NCBI RefSeq assembly: GCF_015356865.1
Contig: NZ_JAAFZA010000012.1
Location: 1 to 64,000, forward strand
Length of the DNA: 64,000 bases
Reading direction: 5' to 3'
Origin: Catenulispora pinisilvae
GTDB taxonomy: Bacteria > Actinomycetota > Actinomycetes > Streptomycetales > Catenulisporaceae
This document shows, piece by piece, positions 41,640-51,631 of the stretch. The notes beneath the pieces are model-generated. The model searched no databases. It was given only the letters and a program-made list of their open reading frames with translations, and was not told where the DNA came from. Each line of letters opens with the position of its first letter. The stretch's first letter is position 1. A program made the translations under genes and the position numbers.

Positions 41640-41679
41640 ATCAAGGCCCTTGCCGAGAAAGTTCTGGTGGGGCCTTGAT
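41640..41679 (-). terminator. Hairpin after the DUF2637 gene
   Basis: ATCAAGGCCC (41640-41649) pairs with GGGCCTTGAT (41670-41679), 37 nt beyond the DUF2637 stop. A palindrome ACGCAAATGCGT (41621-41632) follows and may be an operator of the recT promoter. Confidence 0.55.
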
Positions 41680-41715
41680 CGTGCCACTCATATCGGCAGA
41701 ATCGGGAAAACTTGG

Positions 41716-42963
41716 CTACTCGCCAGCAGTGGCGGGAGGTTCTGCGGGACCAACGCCGTCAGCACCGCGCCGTCGCTCGATTACCTCGCGGAACCCGGCG
41801 GCGAGCCGTACGGCAAGGCGTCGTCTACCGGCGGCTTCCTCGCGAATTTCGGCGATCTCGTCACGGAGACGGGCAGCGCGGCCAGATCCGATACCGAAGG
41901 ACTTCACCAACGCGGTGGCGGAGATCGTCCCCACCGGCTTGTCCGCCATTGCCACCGCGATGATCTGGGCATCGGTGAGGTCCGACGACCCGAGCCTCCC
42001 GGGAGGCTCTATGCCCCCCGGCGGTGCGATCCCCGGCATTGCCGTCGAGCGCGGTGGCAGCAGCACCTGAAGCGGAAGTAGAACTGTACCCGTCGGTGGG
42101 CCGACAAGGCTGACCGGCGGGGCTGCCAGAACGCGGCGATTGGACAAGAACCCATCGGGGCGGTCTGTTCGTGAGCTGGCGTCCACTTCGGCGTCCATCG
42201 GTGGCGCCGTCGAGATGAAGGGCTGCGTAGATAGACCTGCCGTGTCACCACCGCTGACCACGGCATAGTCCACCGGTGCGTACTCGTCGGCGTCGGTAGC
42301 CGTGGGGGCTGATACCGGCGTCCGTGCTTGTAGCGGACCGCGAAGACCCGGCGGGGAGCCGGGGGCCACCAATACGGCGTCGTCGACCGGCTGGCGAGGG
42401 CGGGGCATCATGGCTTCGACGTCAGGCGGCAGGCCCGACGCGGTGTCCACGTCGGTCTGCGACTGCTGGGGCTCCGGCCCGGTCAGCTGGAGCGCCGCGG
42501 TACAGGCCAGCATCAGCCCGTCCACGGTCAGCGGCAGCGAGTAGGCGATGAACGGAATGGAGCTGTAGTACTCCAATAGGGAACACAAGTGCAGGTAGGA
42601 CGCTACTGCGACGGGCAGTCCGACCAGAGCTGTCGACGCGACGCGGATGCCGAACGACAGCTTCCCGTCCCGCCAGCGCGGGCGGGTGATCACCTCGGTC
42701 AGGATGAAGATAGCGACGGGGCAGAACACGGCCACAGCTACGTCCCCCGGTGGGGGAAGATAGGCCGCTGGGTCCCACACCCGTGACCGCGGCCACCATG
42801 CAGGCTGCGCCGGTGGCGGGATGTAGGTGTAGGCGATGTTCGCCGATACCGAGGCGAGCGCGCCGAGGACCAACCCGCTGTAGATCCAGAAGTTGTTCCA
42901 GTTGATCCGCCTGATCCAGGAAGTGTGGGCGGTGGGCTCAGAACCGCTACCGGTGGATGACAT
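41716..42963 (-). CDS. DUF2637 membrane protein with C-terminal helix-turn-helix
   Basis: 415 aa, ATG after GAGGAGG. Four membrane helices in the first 190 residues (near NNFWIYSGLVLGALASVSANIAY, VAVAVFCPVAIFILTEVI, ALVGLPVAVASYLHL and PLTVDGLMLACTAAL), as in DUF2637. A Pro/Asp-rich linker (about 190-320) leads to an HTH-like end: LTDAQIIAVAMADKPVGTISATALVKSFGIGSGRAARLRDEI. Same domain order as the left element's 308-aa protein. Role unknown; typical of conjugative or plasmid-like actinomycete elements. Confidence 0.75.
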   Translation of the reverse strand: MSSTGSGSEPTAHTSWIRRINWNNFWIYSGLVLGALASVSANIAYTYIPPPAQPAWWPRSRVWDPAAYLPPPGDVAVAVFCPVAIFILTEVITRPRWRDGKLSFGIRVASTALVGLPVAVASYLHLCSLLEYYSSIPFIAYSLPLTVDGLMLACTAALQLTGPEPQQSQTDVDTASGLPPDVEAMMPRPRQPVDDAVLVAPGSPPGLRGPLQARTPVSAPTATDADEYAPVDYAVVSGGDTAGLSTQPFISTAPPMDAEVDASSRTDRPDGFLSNRRVLAAPPVSLVGPPTGTVLLPLQVLLPPRSTAMPGIAPPGGIEPPGRLGSSDLTDAQIIAVAMADKPVGTISATALVKSFGIGSGRAARLRDEIAEIREEAAGRRRLAVRLAAGFREVIERRRGADGVGPAEPPATAGE

Positions 42964-43186
42964 TGACCTCCTCAATACTCGGAGGATTGGTTGACCCTGC
43001 GTACCGGTGGGCAGCCTGCACACGCTGATGGGGTGCTGCTGTTTTGTGCGCCTCCACCGGCTCTTGCTGGTGGCCAGAACGAGGCTTGGGCCTACAGCGT
43101 GGGAGCGGTGAGAACCCACCGGTGGAGCTCCCAAGTAATACGGGTGTCGACCGAGGGCGAGGAAGAAGACGCTCGGAGGTCTTGGC

Positions 43187-43912
43187 CTACGACGAGGGTT
43201 GGACCTCTACTCCCAGCACGCGGACCCCGTCCTCATCTAGCGGTTCGCCGAGGGCAAGAACGGCGCGGACTTGGCCGGCGATCTTTTGTGCAGCAACTGC
43301 ATCATCGAGTGCTGTTGGCACCGTCGATCTGACGACTAGGACGTGGACGACTTCGCGTCGCGCGAGCTTCGTCGCGCCGCCGTTCCTCTCGCGCCACTTG
43401 CTTACCGCATCGTCGTTGACGGTCATTCCATGCGCGAGAGTGGTTGCGACCAGCGTGTCCAAGTCCCAGACCTTCTCGCGTCCGAACCGGAAAAGGATGG
43501 GTGCCGCGGAGCCACGCTTGCTTCGCTTGCGCATCGTGTCAGCGGAGATGCCCAAGGCTTCTGCGGCCTCGTTGATTCCGACTGGGACCGTGGACGCTGG
43601 CGCTGAACGCTTCTCCCTCAGGTCTGCAATCAGTGGTGCGGAGAGGGTGTACCCGGCCCTCGTCAGTGCGGGGACAACTGTGTCCAGGCTCCATGCAGGG
43701 TTGCCGTTGATCGATACCGATGTTGCGGGCAGCACCGGGTTCGGAAAGCCGTTTTCCCGGTCAGCGACGAGTCTGGAAATGCGCTGCGGGGTCCGGTTGG
43801 TCAGCGCGGCTAGATCGGACGCGCTTACAAACACGATGGTGTTGTTGCCATCCTCCACCCGCGGCCTCCCTGGTCCTGACCGTCGGGTTCTGCCGATCGG
43901 TTCCGGATCCAT
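43187..43912 (-). CDS. Putative DNA-binding protein with two HTH-like segments
   Basis: 241 aa from ATG 43912; a longer form starting at 44008 would overlap the next gene. Residues about 28-60 (ASDLAALTNRTPQRISRLVADRENGFP) and 113-150 (GINEAAEALGISADTMRKRSKRGSAAPILFRFG) each read as a helix-turn-helix followed by a wing. C-terminal domain unrecognised, with VVHVLVVRSTV strands. Probable regulator of this gene block. Confidence 0.6.
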   Translation of the reverse strand: MDPEPIGRTRRSGPGRPRVEDGNNTIVFVSASDLAALTNRTPQRISRLVADRENGFPNPVLPATSVSINGNPAWSLDTVVPALTRAGYTLSAPLIADLREKRSAPASTVPVGINEAAEALGISADTMRKRSKRGSAAPILFRFGREKVWDLDTLVATTLAHGMTVNDDAVSKWRERNGGATKLARREVVHVLVVRSTVPTALDDAVAAQKIAGQVRAVLALGEPLDEDGVRVLGVEVQPSS

Positions 43913-43953
43913 GGTGCCATGACGATGTACCTGTCTTCTTGCCCCACGTCTCG

Positions 43954-45114
43954 CTACGGTTCTTGATCCCGGGCGCCAGCGAAGATCCCGCCAGTGCCGC
44001 GTTCCCAATCGGCGATGACCTTTCCACGGCTTCCGACGGGCTCGGTGTAGCTAAGCGCCTCGGTTGCGGCAAACCACGCGTTTGCCACCGTGCGTTCAGC
44101 CTTGTGCTCGTGGCGCGCGGCCTCGGTGTCGGCGGAGCGTGCCGCAAACGGCTCTGAGCGGCGCTCGGCGCCTTCGGCGAGGCTCGACAGCAGCAGCGCG
44201 GTCTCGGTGGTTAGGACGACGTCGGTGTGTGCCATCTCGTTGGCCCGTTCGAAGACGAAATGCTGGGCGTGGCTGGAGGAGGCGATGAGTTCGGCGCAGG
44301 CCTCGCGGCGCTTGCGGCATGCCACCATCACCGGGCCTTCGACGTCGGCCGACGGGTCCGCCATCGGGTTGGCGATGGCGTCGATGAGCGCGCAGACTAG
44401 GTCGCCGGCCGTGTACACCGACATGTCCAGGCTGACCGGCAGGTGCTGGGCTGCGATGTCCATTTCGGCTTCCTCGGCCTGCTGCATCAGGGCCTCGATC
44501 CGGTCAGGGATCGGGTCGCTGCCATAGGCTTGGGCTTTGGACAGCGGGTTGTCGCGCACCGCGGCCAGCGCCGCGCCGAGACGCATGCTGTCGCCGGTGG
44601 GATTGTCGTAGCTGTCCAGGCAGGTGTTGCGGACCGCCTCCAGGACCTCCTCGTCGAGTGCGTGCCCGAGGATCGACAGCCGTTGGGGCCCAGACCGCGA
44701 TGTGCGCGCCCGTGCGGACAACAATCCGGAGCGCGCCGTCGAGCTGTTCAGGAGCACGGCTGTGCTCATCAGGCGCCGGACCCGGCCGAGCAGCATGGTG
44801 ATGTCCTCGGCGGGGCTCAAGCCGTCGGCGGCGAGTTCACCGACCGGGACGGGACCGGCCCGCAGCAGGTGCCGGTCGTGGTCGAACTCGAAGCAGATCC
44901 ACACGGTGCGGTCTGCGCCGGTGAGTTCGGTGACCTCGATGCTCGTCCGGTCGGCCAGGTCGGTGAATGCCCCGGCCAGGGCGGCGTCGTCGATGAGGCG
45001 CTCGATCTGCTGGGCCAGTGTGGGCCCGCCGGTGCGGATAGTTGCTCCGGCCGGGGTCGGTGTGTGCTTGGTGGCCAGGCGGGCTGCGATGGCGGGGATG
45101 TCGATCGGGGTCAT
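43954..45114 (-). CDS. Hypothetical protein
   Basis: 386 aa, soluble, helical. The N-terminal part has a beta stretch (DRTVWICFEFDHDRHLLRAGPVPVGELAADG, about 68-100); the C-terminal part is Ala/Glu-rich helices. No recognised domain, signal or membrane segment. Start overlaps the stop of the 252-aa gene (ATGA). Part of a leftward run of unknown genes between 45.9 and 43.9 kb. Confidence 0.65.
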   Translation of the reverse strand: MTPIDIPAIAARLATKHTPTPAGATIRTGGPTLAQQIERLIDDAALAGAFTDLADRTSIEVTELTGADRTVWICFEFDHDRHLLRAGPVPVGELAADGLSPAEDITMLLGRVRRLMSTAVLLNSSTARSGLLSARARTSRSGPQRLSILGHALDEEVLEAVRNTCLDSYDNPTGDSMRLGAALAAVRDNPLSKAQAYGSDPIPDRIEALMQQAEEAEMDIAAQHLPVSLDMSVYTAGDLVCALIDAIANPMADPSADVEGPVMVACRKRREACAELIASSSHAQHFVFERANEMAHTDVVLTTETALLLSSLAEGAERRSEPFAARSADTEAARHEHKAERTVANAWFAATEALSYTEPVGSRGKVIADWERGTGGIFAGARDQEP

Positions 45115-45869
45115 CGGTGGCTCCGATCGTTCGTGCCGGTGTAGGTGATTCGGCTGTAGTCGTGCGTAGTGTCTGTGATCAGGCCGCGGCCCTTGCCGGT
45201 GGAGCCGAAGTACTCCTCCAACACCGCGGCGGTCACTTGCGTGCCGGGCTGCCAGGCGCCGGCCTCGGCGAGGTCGGCCAGTTCCACGCTTCCGTAGCCG
45301 TGGGAGGCCTCGGTGAAGGAGTACTTCGCCGTGCTGTCTTGGCGTCCGGGTGTGGCCGGGACGGTGGCGCGGTGTTCGTCGCGCTCGTTATCGGTGGCCG
45401 GATCGACGGCGGTGATATAGGGGTCCTCGGCCGTGGCCGACATCGTGTGGCCGCGGCCGGGGCCGCGCAGGCTGGCCAGCCAGGAGTCCAGCTTGTCGCC
45501 GTAGACGTCGCTGTGGACGGTGCGCAGCAGCTCGACCAAGTTGTGCAGCGGGACGGGTGCGTGGTCGCTGGCGGCTTCCAGTACCTGCCGCACCTCCCCG
45601 ATGGTGGCCAGGGCACGATGCTGCTCCACGATGGGGATCACCCACTCCACAGCGATGACCTGGTCGTCGGGTAGCGGCTCCAGGATGGCGGCGGGTGTGA
45701 CGCCGGCGAGGGTCTGGTGGTCGGGCGGCAGGTGGGTGTCCTGCCACAGCTCGGGGTGCCGGTCCAGGTACTCGCTCAGGTCGTCGGTGTCGCCCATGTC
45801 CTCGGGGATCTCGACGGTGAGTTCTCGGCGGCGTGGTACCAGGTCCTCGATGGTGATCTCGTATTTCAA
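45111..45869 (-). CDS. Hypothetical protein
   Basis: 252 aa, acidic, begins MKYEITIEDLVPRRRELTVEIPEDMGDTDDLSEYL. N-terminal half beta/alpha, C-terminal half Thr/Gly-rich with DPATDNERDEHRATV. Unrecognised. Stop overlaps the next start; co-transcribed with its neighbours. Confidence 0.6.
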   Translation of the reverse strand: MKYEITIEDLVPRRRELTVEIPEDMGDTDDLSEYLDRHPELWQDTHLPPDHQTLAGVTPAAILEPLPDDQVIAVEWVIPIVEQHRALATIGEVRQVLEAASDHAPVPLHNLVELLRTVHSDVYGDKLDSWLASLRGPGRGHTMSATAEDPYITAVDPATDNERDEHRATVPATPGRQDSTAKYSFTEASHGYGSVELADLAEAGAWQPGTQVTAAVLEEYFGSTGKGRGLITDTTHDYSRITYTGTNDRSHR

Positions 45870-45907
45870 GCAGGTTCTCCGATGCGGGTGGGTGCTGGTG
45901 CTGCGGG

Positions 45908-46627
45908 TCAGGCCGAGGTGGCGGTCGCTGGCTGTTCGGCTGCGGCCTTGACCGGGCTGAGCAGGTCGAAGCCTTCGCGGGCCAGCGGGGCAGTGCCGCG
46001 CTCGGCGGCCTCGGCGAATTCAACGGCCACGGAATCCAGCACAGCTTCAGCACGACCGATAGCGGCGCAGGCAGCACGGATGGTGTCGAGTTGCCGGGCC
46101 CGGTCGGCGCTGGCGCGGGCAGAGATCTTCACGGCGCTCTGGAGCCGCCAGGTCCACAGCAGATCACCTAGCCACGGCGCACGCAGGGCGTACCGGGCCA
46201 GGGCGTGACGGACATCGACGACGCGGCGGGCCGAGGCGGTGACGCCGGCGTAGTCGTCCCGGTCCGGGATTACGTCGGCGGCCAACTCGCTCAGGTGCGC
46301 CATGCGTTCGCCGAGCCGGTAGCAGCTGGCCGGGACGCCGTAGCAGGACAGCGGGTCGGTGCGGATCACATCCTTGTGGCGGTCACGGGCGCCGGTGGAG
46401 TCCCCGGAATACATCCGGCAGCGGAAGCTGCCCGGGTCGTCGGGGTCGTCGGCCACGTTCCAGGAGTCTTCGCGGGTCAGCCACACCACGCCGGTGATGT
46501 GCGGGCCGCGCACCTGCCAGCGGACGGTGCCGCGGATCAGGTCGACGTTCTCGGACAGGATCCGCAGGTCTCCGCCGAGTTCCAGCGGCAGCGAGGCCAC
46601 TACCGTCTCAGGGTGGGGTCGGCTCAT
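45908..46627 (-). CDS. Hypothetical protein
   Basis: 239 aa from ATG with AAGGAA 7 nt upstream, overlapping the previous stop. N-terminal beta-rich part (DLIRGTVRWQVRGPHITGVVWLTREDSWNV), then DRDDYAGVTASARRVVDVRHALARYALRAPWLGDLLWTWRL and helices. Unrecognised. Part of the operon that begins with the TGT-like gene. Confidence 0.6.
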   Translation of the reverse strand: MSRPHPETVVASLPLELGGDLRILSENVDLIRGTVRWQVRGPHITGVVWLTREDSWNVADDPDDPGSFRCRMYSGDSTGARDRHKDVIRTDPLSCYGVPASCYRLGERMAHLSELAADVIPDRDDYAGVTASARRVVDVRHALARYALRAPWLGDLLWTWRLQSAVKISARASADRARQLDTIRAACAAIGRAEAVLDSVAVEFAEAAERGTAPLAREGFDLLSPVKAAAEQPATATSA

Positions 46628-47310
46628 CGGCTGTTCCTTGCTCGATTCCGGGTGCGGCGTTGCCGGTTCGCGTGGCGGTGTGCCGTACGCCGACGTCCAG
46701 TCGGCCGCGCAGTGTGCGGGCTGCGGAGTGCGGCGGCGGCCCGGATCAGCGCGAGGACTTCGGCGCGGGACAGGCTGCTGAAGGCCAGGGTGCAGTGGGT
46801 GTTGTGGGGCCACAGGTCCAGGCGGAACTCCAAGGTGATGGCGTCGCCGTGTCCCCATGCGACTGCCTCGTCGCGGCGTCGGTCGCCGTTGTCGCGCCAG
46901 TGCAGCCGGGGGAACAACTTCTCGGCAGCCGCGAACAGGGCGTCGTCGGCGGCGCGGCCTTCGGCAATCAACGCTGCCTTCGCGTCCAGGAGCCGGTTGT
47001 TCTCGGCGACGATCGGCAGCAGCCGGCGCCGGATCTCTCCTGCCATCCGGGCCGGGGTCTTGGTCGTGCTGAACCCGATCTCGGGCCTCCGATACCCGGT
47101 GACGTCCCAGTGACCGGTACGGCCCAGGTTCTGATCGTGGATGCCCCGCGCCTCGATCCAGTTCGTGGCGATGCGCAGCTGGATGACGTCGCCGGCCGGG
47201 CCGTGGAGTTCGGCCCATTCGGTGTTGCCGTAGCGGCAGGGCAGTGCCTCCCACCCGTCGAGCTCGTAGGCGATGGCTGCGGCGACTGGCATTGTGCCCA
47301 GGCCGGTCAC
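46624..47310 (-). CDS. Hypothetical protein related to the C-terminus of the TGT-like protein
   Basis: 228 aa from GTG overlapping the stop of the upstream gene (GTGA). The segment IGFSTTKTPARMAGEIRRRLLPIVAENNRLLDAKAALIAEG lines up with IGFTASRDPEAIVADMRRRLFPAYARALDIERASIAAELI of the preceding gene product. So this looks like a free-standing copy of that domain. The C-terminus is Arg-rich. Function unknown. Confidence 0.6.
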   Translation of the reverse strand: MTGLGTMPVAAAIAYELDGWEALPCRYGNTEWAELHGPAGDVIQLRIATNWIEARGIHDQNLGRTGHWDVTGYRRPEIGFSTTKTPARMAGEIRRRLLPIVAENNRLLDAKAALIAEGRAADDALFAAAEKLFPRLHWRDNGDRRRDEAVAWGHGDAITLEFRLDLWPHNTHCTLAFSSLSRAEVLALIRAAAALRSPHTARPTGRRRTAHRHANRQRRTRNRARNSR

Positions 47311-48863
47311 GGCCGCCTCGCCTTGGGCCGTCGGTGTCGGGAGGCTGCGCGGCGTCGGGCGTGCCGGCGTGGTGCACTGCTCCGGTTGTGTGCCATCGGC
47401 TGGGGCGGTGTGCGTCCGCCGAGCAGGTCGATGACGGCGCAGGCGATCGACACCGGCACCTCGCGCAGATCCAGGCGGACGGTGTTGCCGAGGTGGTCGA
47501 GGTCGACGCGGTTGTAGGACCCACCTCGGCCCTTCCAGTGCGCGTCGAATCGGTGGTCCCGCACACTTAGATCGGGGCGGGCATCGGCGGGCAGACGGGT
47601 CTGAAGGTGCCCGGCCTGCTTGGCGAAGTAGTTGCGGCGGATCAGTTCGGCGGCGATGCTGGCGCGCTCGATGTCCAGTGCGCGGGCGTAGGCGGGGAAC
47701 AGGCGGCGCCGCATGTCGGCCACGATCGCCTCCGGGTCCCGGCTTGCGGTGAACCCGATCGTCGCCTGCTCGCTGTCTTTCCACCATCGGCCATCCAGGG
47801 TCGGTGTCAGGCCGGTGGCGGTGGCCTTGTGTCGGCCGGGGGCGACTTCGATGCTGATCCGCCAGTCGTCTTCGGGGCTGGCCAACTCGGTGCGGTAGTA
47901 CATCTGGTTCGTGCGGTCGTGGACCCACGGAGGGCCCAGGGCCTCGGCCAGCTCATCGGCCAGGGCAACAAGCCCTTCCGCAGTGAGGCGGCCGTCGTCG
48001 GAGAAACGCATCTCGCCTCCGGGAAGCATCGGGTTCGGCGGTCGGTCGCAGTAGCACCAGGGGTTGCAGCGTGCGCAGTGGCAGTCGTGGATGCAGGCCT
48101 CGCAGTCCCGCTCATCACAGTGCGCTCCGTGGACCACGTGGGTGCGGTAGCCCTCGGGGGCGTGGATCCGGCCGTCGGCGCTGATCCAGGAGGACGGCTT
48201 GGGGTGCCAGTGCCGTTCCCTGCCGGACAGGTCGGGGCCTGCTCGAACAGCAGCGGCGGCCTGGTCTTGGCCGAGCCAATCCAGCACCTTCGGCAGGTTC
48301 TTGTTCGGGCCGTAGCGCAGGAACGTGCCGTCGCAGGATGCTGCGCCGAGCGCGTCGGCGATCAGCAGCCGCTTGTGGGAGTTGACCCGGCCAACGTGCA
48401 CAGTCTTGCCCCGCGCGATCGCCTCAGTAGCCAGGGCTTTGGCGTGTTCACCGAGCTTGAACTTGTCGGAGCCGGCGATGAATAGCACGTCGAACTCGTC
48501 CCACGGCGCCATGCCGTCGGTCTCGGCGCCGTCCTGGGCGCAGAACGCGGCCGGCAGATCCAGGGCGCGGATCATCGCCAGCCATGGCCGGGAGCATTCC
48601 AGCGTCGCCGCGGCGTCGAACGGCACGTCTGGAGCTACGGCGAACAAACACTTCTCGGAGCCGTAGCGCTTCACCATCCGGCACAGCCAGGACAGCCACG
48701 CCTGGTCTCCGACGTAGTTCTTGCCGAACTTGCCGTTGTCAGCAGCCCAGACGGTTCCGGCCGGAATCCGGTTGCCCTGGTTCGGGGTGGTCATGCAGCC
48801 GATCAGCCCGGCCGACATGGCTGCGCGCACGGTCGGGCTGGAGGGCGTGGACAGGTACAGCAC
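47307..48863 (-). CDS. TGT/DpdA-like TIM-barrel protein with Cys-rich middle
   Basis: 518 aa from GTG 48863, with a GGGGG run just upstream. Residues about 1-215 resemble the tRNA-guanine transglycosylase-like family of actinobacteria and phages: FAVAPDVPFDA, AAFCAQDGAE, DVLFIAGSDKFKL, KTVHVGRVNSHKRLLIADALGAASCDGTFL. Next come a dense Cys cluster (CDERDCEACIHDCHCARCNPWCYC, about 250-275) and a C-terminal domain shared with the next gene product. Members of this superfamily (DpdA) insert 7-deazaguanines into DNA; that activity is not proven here and no preQ0 pathway genes are visible. Confidence 0.65.
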   Translation of the reverse strand: MLYLSTPSSPTVRAAMSAGLIGCMTTPNQGNRIPAGTVWAADNGKFGKNYVGDQAWLSWLCRMVKRYGSEKCLFAVAPDVPFDAAATLECSRPWLAMIRALDLPAAFCAQDGAETDGMAPWDEFDVLFIAGSDKFKLGEHAKALATEAIARGKTVHVGRVNSHKRLLIADALGAASCDGTFLRYGPNKNLPKVLDWLGQDQAAAAVRAGPDLSGRERHWHPKPSSWISADGRIHAPEGYRTHVVHGAHCDERDCEACIHDCHCARCNPWCYCDRPPNPMLPGGEMRFSDDGRLTAEGLVALADELAEALGPPWVHDRTNQMYYRTELASPEDDWRISIEVAPGRHKATATGLTPTLDGRWWKDSEQATIGFTASRDPEAIVADMRRRLFPAYARALDIERASIAAELIRRNYFAKQAGHLQTRLPADARPDLSVRDHRFDAHWKGRGGSYNRVDLDHLGNTVRLDLREVPVSIACAVIDLLGGRTPPQPMAHNRSSAPRRHARRRAASRHRRPKARRP

Positions 48864-48920
48864 AGCCGACCCCCGCACTATCAGATATATGTTTTGGCAT
48901 TGATTTGATGGGCAAGCGAA

Positions 48921-48946
48921 AGGGCCGCCCGGATCCGGACGGCCCT
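48921..48946 (-). terminator. Terminator hairpin
   Basis: AGGGCCG (48921-48927) pairs with CGGCCCT (48940-48946); inner CCGGATCCGG can fold too. Lies between the 144-aa gene and the TGT-like gene, and is followed on the minus strand by TTTCGC. Confidence 0.6.
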
Positions 48947-48967
48947 GCACTCGGCGTGGGGTGTGGA

Positions 48968-49402
48968 TCAGCTCTGGTATGCGGCCAGCATCCAACGGGG
49001 CTGCTGGTCGCCGGTGTCGAGTCCGAGCAGCCGTGCCGCGCGGTTCAGGTTCTGCTCGGCGCCGTCCGGGATCGTCAGGTCGATGTCCTTGGTCTTGTCC
49101 CAGTTGGTCTCGGCGCTGGTCGCGGCCAGCAGGAAGCCCTCCATGGGGTGGTCATAGCCCAGGTCCACCACCTTCACCCCAAGATGCTCAGCCACTGCGT
49201 CGGCCGGGTCGGCCATGGGGTCCAGCTGCGGGTCGTCGGGCCCGTCGATGCCCCCGATCAGTTCCAGTAGACGCCGCTCGGCGGCGATGTAGAAGACCTC
49301 GTGGGACCTCTGCCACGGCGGGGTCGGGTCGTCGGGCTGGGCGGTGAGTTTGGGGCCGGCGGCGAAGTCGTAGCCGTAGGCGGCGACGGCACGGGGGTCC
49401 AT
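48968..49402 (-). CDS. Hypothetical protein
   Basis: 144 aa. Start ATG 49402 with AAGGAG six nt upstream; an ATG two codons earlier overlaps the SD. MDPRAVAAYGYDFAAGPKL, then WQRSHEVFYIAAERRLLELIGGIDGPDDPQLDPMADPADAVAEHLGVKVVDLGYD. No recognised family. In the leftward run of unknown genes. Confidence 0.6.
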   Translation of the reverse strand: MDPRAVAAYGYDFAAGPKLTAQPDDPTPPWQRSHEVFYIAAERRLLELIGGIDGPDDPQLDPMADPADAVAEHLGVKVVDLGYDHPMEGFLLAATSAETNWDKTKDIDLTIPDGAEQNLNRAARLLGLDTGDQQPRWMLAAYQS

Positions 49403-49419
49403 GTGCATCTCCTTTGTGG

Positions 49420-50082
49420 TCAGGCGGTTAGGAGCGCGTCGCGCAGAACCTGTTCGAGGTGTTGGCGGGCGAAGGTGGAGGCGAAGGGTCGCCGGTCGGC
49501 CGCCGCGCGGAATCCGCACGAGCACACCGCTGTGGAGGAGAAGTCCGGCACTTGGTAGGGATGGCGCCGGTGCTGCCGGGTGGTGGGCAGTCGGCCGTTC
49601 TCCGGGTCGTGCCAGCCGCGCGGCGTAGTGGTGCGCACCGGGTGCTCGTGGGCGGCTGCGGCCAGCAGCCCGGCTATCCCGATGCTGACGCGGTCACCGT
49701 CTGCGGTAACGGCCAGGCCGCGGTCAAGCAGGCGGCGGGCTGCGGCTGACGGTACCTGGCAGAACATGCCGCCGATCCGTCCGTCTGGTCGCAGACGCGC
49801 GGCGGTGCCGGCCTGGCGGATCCGGGCCAGGTCCTCGTACTGGGTGCGGGTCAGCCTGGGCGCCCGAGGTTCGGGCCGCAGAGTGAGTACGGTTCGCCGC
49901 TCGGCGGTGTCTTCGCCGTCGAGGATCAGGCGGGTTCGGGTGATGGTGACGGTGTGGTGCTTGTCGGCGGCGACGTCGGCGTGCAGACGCAGCGCGCGCC
50001 GAAGGATCCTCAGCGCCTGGACATCGGTGACGGTGCTGATGTGCATCTGCCCGTCGCTGGAGCGGGTCATGGTGTACGGCAC
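49420..50082 (-). CDS. Hypothetical protein
   Basis: 220 aa. N-terminal beta segment with HISTVTDVQALRILRRALRLHADV and TVTITRTRLILDGEDTAERRTVLTLRP; the middle has TRTQYEDLARIRQAGTAARLRPDGRI, winged-helix-like, and a CSCGF pair near the end. Unrecognised. Its coding region ends 17 nt before the next start. Confidence 0.55.
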   Translation of the reverse strand: MPYTMTRSSDGQMHISTVTDVQALRILRRALRLHADVAADKHHTVTITRTRLILDGEDTAERRTVLTLRPEPRAPRLTRTQYEDLARIRQAGTAARLRPDGRIGGMFCQVPSAAARRLLDRGLAVTADGDRVSIGIAGLLAAAAHEHPVRTTTPRGWHDPENGRLPTTRQHRRHPYQVPDFSSTAVCSCGFRAAADRRPFASTFARQHLEQVLRDALLTA

Positions 50083-50108
50083 GTCGGGGCTCCTGTCTTC
50101 GACAGGGG

Positions 50109-51593
<1,485 letters not shown>

Positions 51594-51631
51594 GGTCGGC
51601 AAGGGGCGCTCCTTGGCGGATCGTTGCCGGT

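Noticed and set aside
47600-48200. Restriction enzyme partner for the methyltransferase within the Cys-rich gene
   Set aside because: No PD-(D/E)XK or HNH motif seen; Cys spacing fits metal binding, not an HNH nuclease.
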